A stretch of DNA of 64,000 bases from Adiantum capillus-veneris (taxonomy: Eukaryota; Streptophyta; Polypodiopsida; Polypodiales; Pteridaceae): NCBI GenBank assembly GCA_014529385.2, contig CM043952.1:154515557-154579556 (forward strand), written 5' to 3'. Positions within the stretch are counted from its first letter, which is position 1. Each line of letters begins with the position of its first letter. This document shows positions 48,399-61,360 of the stretch, in pieces. Under the pieces are notes generated by a model, which was not told where the DNA came from, made no database searches, and saw nothing but the letters and a program-made list of their open reading frames with translations. A program made the translations under genes and the position numbers.

Positions 48399-50727
48399 GA
48401 TTTCTGGGCTTAAGAGCTTTTGCTTGGTTCAAGTAGACTTAGTCCACTGTGTTCAAGTGCTTTGGTTAGGGAAAAGTTGAAAGTATGTCCAAAATCGCAA
48501 CCGTTTCGTCACAATTCTCGCAAATTGTCGCTTTTAGACACCCCTGACTTCCGGATGAATTTTGAGGCCTTAAACGATGTTTTTTTTTTCAAAGTTGAAC
48601 TAAATGATGTAGGGCCGCTCTCAGGCTACGTTTTGATATAAAAACTTTTCCGATCCGATACTGTTTATGAAAGTTATGGCCAAAACAGTGAAATGCAGTT
48701 TAGAATGGAAGAAGATTTGGGATCTATGTGACACTGTGAACACTTCTGTGTGGTTAAAAGCACAGTTGGACCCTAAAACTGGCCTAGAGACATCCTACAC
48801 GTAGGATGTCTATATGCTCAGAATTTAACAAAATTTGGTCCAGAGACTCCCCTTGAGTCCAGCAACACAATGGTATGCTCAGAATTTCAATTGGACCTAA
48901 GAATGGCCTTGAGACATCCTACGCGTAGGATGTCTTTTTGCTCAAAATGACTTGAAATTTTCACCCCAGCTTCTCCTTGATGTGCTGATCACAGTGGTGT
49001 GCTCATAGGTTGGTTTGGAGTCCTAAATCAAGCTTGAGACATCCTACGCGTAGGATGTCTTTTTGCTCTGTTTCAGCTCAAACTTGCAATGTAGCTTCCC
49101 CTTGATGTGCTTAACTCACAGCTATTTTTACTTTTTGATTCTGACACCTATAGGTTGGTCAAATGATCCAGAATCTGCTCCAAAAGCCTGATGTCTTTTC
49201 TGATGAATTCCTAAGTCAAATCAACTCCAAATTGGACCAAAATTGACTAGGAGGCTTGCCTAAGTCTATACAACACCTTGCTATGGTCACAGTAGAACTT
49301 TGGTTTCAGAATTATGCCTTAGATATACTACGCGTAGGATGTCTAACTGCTCAGAATTGCCCCAAATTTGAACCACAGACTCTCCTTAAGGTGCTGATCA
49401 CTGTTGTATGCTCAGAATTTTGTTTAAAGTCCAAAATCACACAGAAGACATACTACACATAGGATGTCTTTTTGGCCTGTTTGACCCCAGACTTGTCCCA
49501 CAGCTTCCCCTTGATGTCAGTAACCCAGTGGTATGCTTAGATTTTGATTTGGATGTCAAAAGACCCCAAAAACTAGCTGTTCTTGTCTTTTTTCAGTCAA
49601 AATGCTAAAGTCCGCTCAATCTTCCCTTTCACTGACCCAAATGAGATGAAATTTATCACATGCACTCAAAACATCATGTATAACATGCACATGAAGTCAC
49701 CCTATGGTTTGGTCTCAAAATTAGGCTTTGGACACAATTTGGGTAGGATGTCTGGCTATTCTCGTCTTTTGGCTTTGATCTGTTAAAATTTGGTCAAATT
49801 TCCACTTTCCAGGTGTAAAAAGGGTAAAACCTACCTTCTAAACACACTGGTAACCTCAGATTTTCAAAAAAGTGCCCAGATCACCCTGTAGACATCCTAT
49901 GCATAGGATGTCTACTGCTGATTTTTTGAGACTGAAGTGTCCCTGATGCTTCCTTATGCTCTCAACAAGTGCAAGTATGCTTCACAATTGCAAAAACATG
50001 CAAAAATCACTCAATTTAAGCCTTTTATGAAATTTTGCGTTTTCTGACTCCGCCTTTTGGCTTTTGGTCAACAAAAATAGGGAAAACACCCAAGTCAATA
50101 TGTTACTAGGGTAAAACCTACCCTCTGAACCCACTGGTGCAGTCAGAATTTTCAAATCTGGTCTCCAAAACCCCCTTGAGACATCCTACGCGTAGGATGT
50201 CTATGTTTACAGAATTGCAGGTTTTCTTCACAGAACCCTTGCAAATGCTCTTTTTTATGCACAACATCAGTCAGTCATACAAAAATATCCACAAAAGCTT
50301 GTTTAATGCATTTTTACCCTCAAAAGCACACTTTTCCGTGATTTCAAATGCAATCAAGCACTTTAGCAAATAATTCAATGATGAATAGCTCTAGATCAGA
50401 ATCGGATCACTTACCTAAAGCTACTCCTACAAATCATATGGAGTTTTGTATCTATGAGTAGAAAAACGCTTCACTGCCACACACGGACTAGTAAACGCTT
50501 TTATCACCTCACAAATCACTCGACCACCAACAAATACTCTAATCCGCAGATCCTAACTAAACCTATCTAGTCGCAGACCCTCGGCAAGACACACGCTTCC
50601 TGGCTATCCACTTGATCGCGGAATATCCTCTTCCGGATCCACTTGAGAAAAACGCTTTCTTTAGCCGAAACTAAATCAAGCAACCATCACACGAGTGTTA
50701 GTAGGAAGCCTACTTAGGTCCTTGTGT
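48399..50727 (-). other. Family B leader with 22 bp palindrome array
   Basis: Non-coding region between PBS and gag. From 48,780 to 50,210 it holds a tandem array of about 125-142 bp units, most with the palindrome GACATCCTACGCGTAGGATG plus TC. Copies: 48,789-48,810, 48,913-48,934 (perfect), 49,038-49,059 (perfect), 49,322-49,343, 49,447-49,468, 49,731-49,752 (left arm decayed), 49,891-49,912 (perfect, ATGCAT centre) and 50,180-50,201 (perfect). Unit bodies repeat AGCTTCCCCTTGATGTGCT and TGCTCAGAATT. Confidence 0.85.
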
Positions 50728-50744
50728 CCCCGGCAGCGGCGCCA
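50728..50744 (-). promoter_or_regulatory. Family B primer-binding site, tRNA-Asp type
   Basis: The plus strand reads CCCCGGCAGCGGCGCCA, one base different from the tRNA-Asp 3' end at 12,142-12,158, and ends one base before LTR3. The same site lies at 32,987-33,003 beside LTR2. Confidence 0.85.
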
Positions 50745-50745
50745 A

Positions 50746-51708
50746 TGTTGGACGGGAGAGACTCACACACCCATGAAGTGCATGCAAACACTACCTAGAT
50801 CAAAATAATGTCAATCGAGGACACAGATGACACGATAGGCACACGGAGGAAATCTCTTAAGCTTGTCAGGATGAGACCATCCTACACATACAACACTCAG
50901 GAAGGCCAACTAAACCACAATCAAGAACCTCACTGCTCTCAACTACACCACCTAGCCACATACACACATACGAAAGGTAACTCACCTAATCATGCCAAAT
51001 TCGTACGAAACTCAAGGAACACCATCCCCTCACTAGGATACACCTGTCCCTAAGCTTCTACACTCAAACCCCTCACTCTAAACCCGTCTGTGGAAAATGT
51101 GTAGGATGACAGAGCTGAATTTCAAAAGTGCCCGAAACTAAAATTTATGAGTACCTATGCGTAGCTTATGTCGCCACGATTCTATAGACTACTAGCACGC
51201 AGAAAACAGACATCGTTTGATACACTTACGGCCACAAATAGCTCGTAGATGCGTCAGCGTGTGGGCTTCGTCTCGCGTGGAATGCTTGGCGTTGTCGCGT
51301 AGCTCTCCTCGAGCCTACCGCAATGGTGCAGTCGGATCTCCAATGTGTTGAGCGAGCCGGGCGTAGCGGGAGGATGAAGCTCACACTCACTCTCTTTCTC
51401 TCTCACACACAGTAGACGGCATCGCTAAGTTTGATTATGATTAAAAGTCTCCCTCCTTTTACAAAATGACCTAGGTACCTTATATACTAAGGCTACCTTA
51501 GGTTTAACCAAAAATGGGGTTGAATGGGTCAAATGGCTTTGTATTTACAATCTGGAAGTGCCATTGCACCCCGGGCTTCTGAAACTAGAATAACTACTCA
51601 TTACAAATGACGTTTATAGCCATAATCCGCAGCATTTCATAACTCGCCAAAGATAAGACTTTGGTACGAAACTTGAGTTATGTTGTGTTGTTGACCCAGC
51701 GGTCAACA
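50746..51708 (-). repeat. Family B LTR3 (right outer, 5' LTR)
   Basis: Direct repeat of LTR1 and LTR2, ending GGTCAACA followed by the target duplication GTTGC (51,709-51,713). TATA motif on the minus strand at about 51,478-51,486. Confidence 0.92.
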
Positions 51709-52041
51709 GTTGCGGTATCACTTGCAGCTCCTGAGCTGATCTGGATTCGACAAATGATGGTTGATATCAGTCACTCTCCTCTTTCTAGCACACCCTTGCG
51801 GTGTGACAACCAAAGTGCTATTAGTCTTGCAAAAGACCACGTTCAACATAATAAGTCAAAGCACATTGCTGTCCATTATCATTATGTCAGGTATGAAGTA
51901 CACAAAGGAACCATTATGGTTGAACAATGCCCAAGTGACCAGATGATTGCAGAAATTCTTACCAAAGGCCTCAATGAGCCACGTTTCATCCTCTTGCGCT
52001 CGGAGCTTGGAGTTGCTTCGGCCTTACTCTTTCTAGATTAG
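51709..52041 (+). pseudogene. copia RNase H, C-terminal part
   Basis: Continuation of 30,701-31,134: VSLAAPELIWIRQMM, LRCDNQSAISLAKDHVQHNK (catalytic Asp and conserved HNK) and HYHYVRYEVHKGTIM, then ILTKGL and a stop at 52,039. This part is fully open. It reads on from EYVA at 31,134 once one copy of GTTGC is removed. Confidence 0.88.
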
Positions 52042-52289
52042 CTTCTCTCCTATTGTGGTAGCTTTGTACATATGACATTGTAATCCTATAGGTACCATGC
52101 AGTATGCACACTCCACATTTGCACATTGTGATCTCTGAGTCACTTGTATATTTGTACATAGATACACAATTCACTTTCACATCATCATCGTTGGTTCATA
52201 TTTTCACATTGTATAGGGGCTTCGGTTTTCCCTTGAACTTCCCAAGGGTTTTTTCATTCAAAGCTAGAGATCTTTGTTTGAGTGGGGGT
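52042..52289 (+). promoter_or_regulatory. copia 3' untranslated region and polypurine tract
   Basis: Short non-coding tail after RNase H ending in GAGTGGGGG (52,281-52,289) directly before TGTTGGAGC, the expected arrangement of a polypurine tract and 3' LTR. Confidence 0.6.
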
Positions 52290-52398
52290 GTTGGAGCTAT
52301 ATATGGTTCACTCTACTCAACTTGGTCTCACCTATATATTTGTATCTTGTCCTCAATATGAATCAGTCTTTGGGAGCGTACATGGTGTGTCTCTTGTC

Positions 52399-52438
<40 letters not shown>

Positions 52439-52496
52439 ATCTAAACAAAGAAGAAGAGTAATTTATCGTTGTTGAGAGACTTTAATAGAGGCAACA
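52290..52496 (+). repeat. Probable copia 3' LTR
   Basis: It starts TGTTGGAGCTATATATGG and could end at GAGGCAACA (52,496), giving TG...CA ends and about 207 bp, short for an LTR. A CT microsatellite has expanded inside it. No 5' partner is found, so the right boundary is a guess; it overlaps the inverted repeat at 52,402-52,583. Confidence 0.4.
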
Positions 52497-52527
52497 ATGA
52501 TAAATTACTCTTCTTCTTTGTTTAGAT

Positions 52528-52583
<56 letters not shown>
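52402..52583. repeat. Inverted repeat with microsatellite arms
   Basis: The left arm (CT)n plus ACATCTAAACAAAGAAGAAG and following bases to 52,474 is matched by the right arm from 52,492 (CAACAATGATAAATTACTCT... to GATGT, then (AG)n). There is one mismatch over the 38 bp unique part and a 17 bp spacer. The GA arm extends further than the CT arm. Transcribed, it would fold into a stem of more than 70 bp. Confidence 0.9.
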
Positions 52584-54605
<2,022 letters not shown>

Positions 54606-55349
54606 TGTCGTGCCGCTCCGCTTTCACGATGGAAAAAAGAGTAAAGAGAAGCAGAAAAAGTCTATTTGAAGCTCACACATTTATTGAGCAGTGACTAGGG
54701 CTTGAAAACAAGCAAGAAGATCCAGAAAGTGTATGCTTTATGTGGTTATGAAGTCCTAAGCGTAGAGATTTTATGCTTGAAGAAAAGGTTTTACATATGA
54801 AAGGGCTCTTAGGACATATAAGGCAACTTGGGTAGCGGAAGACATGTGGTTAGTGGGGTAAAAATGAAAGTGTGTGAGAGACTTCACATCTTTGCATGAG
54901 GGAGGCCGAAAAAGTAGTATTCTAGAAATTTTTTGTAAAACATGTTTCTGGACAAAATAGGCCGCTCTAATAGAAGGAAAAGGGCGTTTTGAGCATTTTT
55001 GGGTCTCACGCACAGAGGCTAATTCTGCACCGATTAGGAGATATTCAAGTTTTCGTACTCTGCTGTATTAGCGGGGAGGAAGCCATAAGCTTGGAACACT
55101 CTAATCCTAAGCCAAGATTCCATAGCCCACTCTAATCCAAGCTTCCAAGCCACTCTAATCATGGAAGGAGTTTAAATAATGTAAGCAACGATACTGTTAA
55201 TGATAATCAAGCTTCAGGATCTTGTTCAAGCTGTTAATTTCAAGCTTTGTCTACATTCATTGTGTTTGTTGCAACTGTCTTCCTCAACCTCTCACAGCTA
55301 GAGGCCCCGCACCTTTCTAGCTCACCTTTCGAACACAAATCCCCCGACA
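54606..55349 (+). repeat. Ty3 element 5' LTR
   Basis: It begins TGTCGTGCCGC and ends CCCCCGACA. Near-identical to 61,373-62,114 with a few substitutions and 1-2 base indels (for example GTAGTATTCTAGAAATTTTT here versus GTCCTATTCTAGAATGTTTT). Four CACTCTAATC-type short repeats lie near its right end (55,095-55,165). Confidence 0.92.
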
Positions 55350-56810
55350 TTCTTGGTGAACCTAACGCGAAACGTGCCGGGGTGAGCATTGCGGTGAAAG
55401 AAGATGTCGACACCGCAAGAGGGTGCCATGCAGCAAATGATGCAACAATTTACTGCTTATATGCAACAACAACAGGCTACCCAACAACAGTACAATTTGC
55501 AAGAAAGGATCCGTAAAGCTCGGCACATGGTTACCGAGAAATTGCATCGATTTGAAGGTCGGGATATTAGCAAAATTTTCAATATCTATGAGCAGGCAAT
55601 GGAAGAGAATGGAATTGATGATCAGAATGCAGTGGAACGGTTCCATTTAATTGCGGAGCCGAAACTTAGGAGTCGAATTAAAGAAATTCAGGCGGTTCAA
55701 GGCCCGAATTGGCAGGATTTCAAGAAGGCGCTTTAGGAGGAATACTTCCTTAGGAGGATTCACAAAGAGTAACCAGGCAAAGTTTTATGAAGTGGGTGCA
55801 GAAGAAGAACAAAAATCTATAACCACGAGAGTTATTAGGGGAATTTGAGAAGAAGTTCGAGCAACTGTCCTCGACAGAGCAACATTCAATGAGGGATCAG
55901 AAGGTTGAGCTGTTCATTCAGGCTGTTGACCCTCGACTTCAAAAGAGTCTAGTGCAGTTGCTGGAGGATTCAACAGGAGAATTGGGCTTAACATCCGACT
56001 GGAAGGTAGTCACTGAAGCAGTCAACATGATCGTGAAACGACAGATGAGAATCGATAAGCTGATCGTGGCTGACATCATGGATATTGCGGAAGAGGAACC
56101 TAAAGAGAAAACAACCTCGACAATACCCAGAGTGGAGGAGCCAATTCTTGACGAATTGGTGAAAGATATTCAAGAATTAAATTTGAATTTCGAAGCTGTT
56201 AAATTTGACGGACTAGTTGCAAAGGGATCTACATTTGAGCCTAGACAGCAACCACCATGCAAAGGATGGGACCGATGCATGTGGTGTGACAATGAAGACC
56301 ACAAGTACGTTAAAGAATGTGATGATTTTATCAAAGCTTATAAAAGGAACGTGGTGTTCTAGAAGGAAAACAAGATACACCTTAGGGCAACAAGTGAGAT
56401 GCTCAGCCTGAACTTTGGTAGGGGCGGCATGAAGAAGATAGTTGAAGAGATCCAGCATAATGTTGCTCTTGTGGAAGCAACTACATATGGGTTGCAAGTC
56501 TGCAGGAAGGGTGATGATGATGGTGCAGGTACCAAGGGTCAATTATGGCCTTATTCTTTGAAGACAACAGAAATAGGACAGGTAACTTATGGGAAGCTGC
56601 GGCAAGTAGGGAATTCAATTCGAGAAACCACAGGGTGGACTGATCCAGTGGATTCCCTCTCGGTGTATGCATTCATTGCGAAGTCTCAAGCTAATGAGGC
56701 TATGGTGGAGGAAAAGCGGAAAAGAGATGAAGAAGCTCCTAGGAAATCGATCGAAAAGGAAAATGAGGTTCAAGAGCAAGCAAGAAGAATGTCCTGCTCC
56801 TAAGCCTGCT
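55350..56810 (+). pseudogene. Ty3 element gag
   Basis: It starts MSTPQEGAMQQMMQQFTAYM at 55,404, with a Gln-rich N-terminus. A gag domain follows (HRFEGRDISKIFNIYEQAME, NWQDFKKAL then stop at 55,734), continuing in other frames to 55,889-56,362 (QKVELFIQAVDPRLQKSLVQ, VNMIVKRQMRIDKL). A CX2CX4HX4C knuckle, CMWCDNEDHKYVKEC, lies near 56,277-56,321, followed by a stop at 56,360. A charged tail (56,399-56,803) follows. Three stops or frameshifts disable it. Confidence 0.75.
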
Positions 56811-57737
56811 CCTGAAGTGGTGATGGAGGAGGCACCCAAGGACAAAAAGAAAGTTAAACCTAGGGGACCCTCATATAAGCTTAAGTCTGACATTGAATTA
56901 GCTACAGATTTAAAGAAAGTTTTTGAAGAGAGCATTCTAAATAGCAAAGTGGAGCTCACATTGGGTGATATTTTGGGCATTTCCAAACGTGAGTTTCATG
57001 AGGAGACAGTTGACATCATCAAAAGAAAGCGGCACATACCAAGTGAACAGGAGCCGGAGTCAATGAAGAGCCAGGCGGTACGCCACATTGAAGGAATTTT
57101 GGACGACTATAAAGAGTATTTGGCGAATCTTGAAGAAGAAGAAGAGTCGAGGTTTGTGGTGGTGTCAAATCCAACCGTACCTGAGGTAAGGCATGCTCAT
57201 TTCAATGAAGATGAAGATAGTGAAAGTATATCAAGGAGTCACTTTTCAAGGACTCATTGGGCAAGAGCAACAACCAAAACTGTTGGGAAGCTTGGTGACA
57301 TCGAAGAACCGGTCTTAACACTCATAGATCATGGATCGGAGATAAATTTGATGGCTAAAATCTTGCACAAAAAGGGGAAATTGCCTATTGATGTGGACCA
57401 TGGTTGGCCGATTCGAGCTGCCAATATGCTTCCAGGCGACCTCTATGGGACTTCTGCCAATGTTAAGGTAATTGTAGGGGATGTCTGTGACGAGCAAAAT
57501 TTATTTATACAGGAGCATTCCTCTTTGGCTGTGCGAATGGAAACCAAAGTGTTGGATGATGGCTTGGCCTATGCCAGGGTTCGGAGCCGTGATGGTAAGA
57601 AAGCAGTACAATTCTTGACTGTATGTGTCGATCATGCCATGAATAAGGACAATCTACGTGATCATCCAATGCTGAAGATACTCAAGGAGTTTAGAGAAGA
57701 CAGGTTTGCACAGGATTTTCTCGGAGTGCCATTATAA
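56811..57737 (+). pseudogene. Ty3 element protease region
   Basis: The frame 56,667-57,737 is open. After a Lys/Glu-rich linker (VKPRGPSYKLKSDIELATDL), EPVLTLIDHGSEINLMAKIL near 57,307-57,365 is the retropepsin active site with D-H-G instead of D-[ST]-G. Then come DHGWPIRAANM and NVKVIVGDVCDEQNLFIQEH. The block that should carry the second motif (a hydrophobic-hydrophobic-Gly-x-P-[YF] stretch) is missing: FIQEHSSLAVRMETKVLDDG runs on directly, suggesting a small in-frame deletion. Then RVRSRDGKKAVQFLTV. The open frame contrasts with the broken gag and integrase. Confidence 0.7.
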
Positions 57738-59151
57738 AGCGGGACTATGGTGGTACAAGTGAGGAGAATTTCTCACAAAGAGAAGATTTCTTTTCGGGGT
57801 TTTTGGGGTTAACATCTGAAGGTTCAGTCTCTTTCAAAAAATTTAATGATTTGCCGAAGTGGGAAAAACAGTATGTTTCAGGTATTCAAAGTGAATTGCA
57901 GGGTTGTGATGTGCTTGAATCTGATGATGTGATTTTAGGAGTCTTTGAAGAGGTATCTTATGAAGATACTATGTCAGTGCTTGAAGAGGTCAGGCAAAAC
58001 AGGTTACAAAGAGGAAATGAAGTAGTCAAGGTCCATTCAATGGACATGTATGATGAGTTGAGTTTATATGAAGCACTTATGTATATTGAAGATGATTCAG
58101 GTGAAACTATTGAACCACAGGAGAGACAAAATACAAGACTGTTGCAAAGATTGTGAGGCGAGTGGCTACACCGCTGCCAAAAGGAAGTGATGGGATGATC
58201 AAAGAGGCTTCTTGACAGCCTATACTCAGAGATCCAAAGAACATAGGGCATAAGTTTACTAGGGAGACATTGCAGCAGCTGAAGGTTGGCGAAGACGGTT
58301 TCCTCAATGAAGAGGAGATCAAATGTTTTCAAGGTATGCTAAAAAAACATGGTAAAGCTTTCGCTTTTGAACCCAGTGAGATTGGGTGTGTGGATCCGAG
58401 TGTTGTTTCACCAATGGTTATTTTCATTGTTCCACACATGCCATGGAGCTTGCCTCCTATTCCAGTTCCTAAAGCTCACTTGCCAAAGCTAATCAATTTG
58501 CTTAATGAAAAGATTCAAATGGGAATTTTGGAGCCATCATGTGCTTCGTATTCTAATCGATGGTTTGGTGTTTCAAAGAAAAATAGTACATTAAGGTTCA
58601 TTAAGGATATGCAACCAATTAACAAGGTAACAATCCTCAATGTGGGTACTGGCCCAATTGTGGATGAATTTGCTGAGGCCTTTACAGGTAGATCTATTTA
58701 CTCCATGGGTGATCTTTATTCAGGATACGATCAAGTCCAATTAGCAGTGGAAAGCAGGGATCTTACTACAATGCGTACTCCTCTTGGTTTGGTAAGGATG
58801 TGCACTCTACCACAGGGTGCTACTAATTCAGTAGCTCATATGATGAACGACATGAATAAGGTATTAAGGGACTTTATCCCACATGTTACTATGCCTTTCA
58901 TTGATGATCTACCAATTAAGGGTTGTGAAGAAATCTGAAAAGATGAAGTAAAAGACCAGAGGGGGTGCTGACAGTTTGTTGCTCAACATATTGCTGACTG
59001 TGATGCTATATTATCAAGTCTTGAAGAAGTTAACTTAACACTTTTAGGTCAAAAATCAACTTTTGGTGCTAAGGAGGTCTTAATTGTGGGACATATGTGC
59101 AGTTCTGAAGGAAGAAGGCCAAGTCTAGCAAAAGTCTAAGCAATCCAAAAG
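57738..59151 (+). pseudogene. Ty3 element reverse transcriptase
   Basis: 57,803-58,156 is an acidic linker. The ORF 58,270-58,938 holds the fingers and palm: FEPSEIGCVDPSVVSPMVIF, KINKVT-type text (MQPINKVTILNVG), SIYSMGDLYSGYDQVQLAVE (first Asp), LPQGATNSVAHMMNDM and MPFIDDLPIKG, the catalytic double Asp as F-I-D-D. A stop at 58,936 and a further stop at 58,972 break the frame; thumb text follows (LLGQKSTFGAKEVLIVGHMC), stop near 59,137. Confidence 0.85.
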
Positions 59152-59935
59152 ATGAAGGAAACATGTTCTTCAGTTACTGAGGTTCGTCGATTCTTAGGTG
59201 CATGTGTATTCTATCATATTTGGCTGCCACACTTTGCTCATGTTGCAGAGGTGTTGTATCAATTGCTACGAAAAGGTAAGAGGTTTGTTTGGGAAGAAGT
59301 TCACACACAAGCTATTAGGAAATTAAAGAAGATGCCTCTTAAGGCTCGGACCTTGAAGAAAGTTGATTATAAATGCGACAGGCCAGTTATTTTAACAGTT
59401 GACGCTAGCTCGATAGGTATTGGATGGGCTATAGGTCAAGATGATGCTGAAGGACATAGGTATGCAGTGAGATTTGGAGCCAAGGTGCTCAATGCTCGTC
59501 AACGAGGATATCCACAAGTTAAGAGGAAACTTTGGGGCGTTGCTACTGCTCTAAGGACCAATAAAGAATAATTTATTGGAGCTTCTGTTGTGGTAGAGAC
59601 AGATTGCTTGCATTGATAGGGATGATTGCAAATTGCTCTACTCTGGACATTGCCATGCTACGATGGATAGCCTATATTAAGTCTCTTAACCGTGTATTTT
59701 GTCATATTGCAGGTAGAGATAACCCCGTTGCAGATGTGTTATCAAGAGCCAGGTTTGAAGACGAAGAAGAGATGCTGACCACGAGTGATGATGTTGGCTT
59801 GAAGTTCTACACGTCTTCTTATCTGCATGCCAACTGTGGTAGTATTGCTCATGGTTTTGAAGTCTTTTCTGAAGAGTTTTATGATGGAGTGTCTTATGAT
59901 TGTCCGCTACCTAAATACTCTCACTAAACAAGAAG
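59152..59935 (+). pseudogene. Ty3 element RNase H
   Basis: 59,152-59,571: SVTEVRRFLGACVFYHIWLP (thumb end), then VILTVDASSIGIGWAIGQ, the RNase H start with its first Asp, and AKVLNARQRGYPQVKRKLWG with the conserved Glu region altered. A stop at 59,569, VVETDCL (second Asp) out of frame, then 59,604-59,927 with RVFCHIAGRDNPVADVLSRA, the final RNase H motif. Confidence 0.82.
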
Positions 59936-61325
59936 GATGGAGTGATCAAGAATTCAAGAAGATCAGAAAAAAGTCCTATGGCTATTTCTTGAAAGATGGG
60001 CATTTATGGAAACAATTGAAGCGCCCAGGAGGGGTACCACAACGAATTATTTGTGACAAAGCAACTCAACATCAGGTAATTAAAGAGTTTCACGAAAGTC
60101 TATGGGTTGGACACAGAGGAGTCTGGGCAACCTTTGTCAAGATTAAAGACCGATATTGGTGGAGAGGTATGTACAAAGATGTGGTTCAATTTGTGGAATC
60201 ATGCTTAATATGTCAACAGTACTCTAATGTGTGACATAGAGATGGATTGCATCCCACCTATCCACTGGCTATGCACTACAAGTGGGTGGTGGACCTTATT
60301 ACAATGCAAGTTCTTGCTTGAAGATGTTATCTCCAGGTATGGATGTGTTGGCAGGATTACTACAGATAGAGGCGAGCTGGATGCAGATGAAGCTTGATAG
60401 TTTTTTGCTCGTATGGGTATTAAACTCGCTCTCACTACAACATATAATCCAGAAGGTAATGGAAAAAGTGAAAGAGGCGATCTGGATGCAGATGAAGCTC
60501 GAGAGTTTTTTGCTCGTATGGGTATTAAACTCGCTCTCACTACAACATATAATCCAGAAGGTAACGGGAAAAGTGAAAGAGGACATCCGCCTATTGTTAA
60601 AGATTTCGCAAAAGGCGTGTGAAGGACATATTGGTGATTGGCCTAAACTCTTGCCATTTGCTTTATGGGCTGATCGCACTACGCACAGTTCTGTTATAGG
60701 ATTTATGCCATTCAAATTGATGCATGGGCAAAAACCCATTATGCCTATAGAGGAAGCAGTTATAACTTGGACCATAATGCCATGGGAAGAAGGTATGTCT
60801 ACTGAAGACTTGCTTGCTCTACATATTCACCAGCTTGAGAGGTGTCAAGAGGACATTGAACAGGCTAAAGAGAAGCTTAAAGAAGCAAGATTGAAGAATA
60901 AGGGAGCATTTGATGGTAAGCATAGATTAAAGAATAAGGGAGCATTTGATGGTAAGCATAGATTGAAGAATAAGGGAGCATTTGATGGTAAGCATAGATT
61001 ACGACCACATGCTATCAAAGACGGTGACTGGGTACTTGTCTATGATAGTAGCTTGGAGAACCAATATACTGCTATGCGGAAAATGGTTAAACGGTGGTTT
61101 GGACCATATGTGGTTCTACATGTTTTTGATAATGCAACATATCAATTATGTGAACTTGATGGCACTATGCTCAAAGTGCCTATTGCAGGGAAACGGATCA
61201 AGCTTTTCAAAAAGCGAGAAGGCGAGATTGTTCTTGAAGATTCCCATTCAGATCCACCTTTAGAGGATCATGTTATGTATACATCAGATGACATGTCTGA
61301 CGATGATTTTAATGAAGCTGGTTAA
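59936..61325 (+). pseudogene. Ty3 element integrase with deletion and tandem duplications
   Basis: 59,940-60,234 carries the HHCC zinc domain (EFHESLWVGHRGVWATF, CLICQQ) and ends at a stop. The core follows in shifted frames: HYKWVVDLITM (first Asp), then after an apparent deletion GRITTDRGELDADEA (second Asp) and YNPEGNGKSERG (Glu). A 105 bp unit (about 60,377-60,481 and 60,482-60,586) containing the Glu motif is duplicated in frame. The ORF to 61,325 continues with GDWPKLLPFALWADRTTHSS, a 12-residue unit RLKNKGAFDGKH repeated three times (60,888-60,995), DGDWVLVYDSSLEN and a C-terminal tail rich in Asp. Confidence 0.82.
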
Positions 61326-61360
61326 GTGCAATTCGCACAGACCGGAGGCTGTGCAGGTTC

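Larger units (their letters stand above)
31135..51708 (-). mobile_element. Family B composite LTR retrotransposon with three LTRs
   Basis: Three direct LTRs of about 960 bp (31,135-32,096; 33,005-33,960; 50,746-51,708) all begin TGTTGGACGGG and end CAACA on the plus strand. GTTGC lies at 31,130-31,134 and again at 51,709-51,713, a perfect 5 bp target duplication around the whole composite. Each of the left two LTRs is followed by a PPT, and the right two are preceded by a tRNA-Asp-type PBS, so the polarity is minus throughout. Between LTR1 and LTR2 only 908 bp of 3' region survives. Between LTR2 and LTR3 lies 16.8 kb of gag, protease, tail and 3' region, including an inverted segment (about 37,192-42,237). 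No reverse transcriptase or integrase is seen. It is non-autonomous by content. Confidence 0.9.
27115..52496 (+). mobile_element. Ty1/copia element, interrupted by a 20.6 kb insertion
   Basis: In order on the plus strand: gag with two zinc knuckles, protease, pre-integrase domain, integrase, reverse transcriptase and RNase H, the copia order (integrase before reverse transcriptase). The RNase H coding sequence stops at 31,134 and resumes at 51,709 with the reading joined across a 5 bp duplication (EYVA, then VSLAAPELIW), so 31,135-51,708 is a later insertion. Many in-frame stops and frameshifts, a 177 bp duplication in gag and an altered YVDD box show it was already defective. A G-rich tract followed by TGTTGGAGC at 52,290 marks a probable 3' LTR. 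Confidence 0.85.

Noticed and set aside
48780-50210. Possible CRISPR-like array because of regularly spaced short palindromes
   Set aside because: Spacers are homologous to each other rather than unique, units are diverged, and the array lies inside a plant LTR element leader.
55362-56672. Minus-strand ORFs in the Ty3 gag region
   Set aside because: Shadows of the plus-strand coding frames, no domain.
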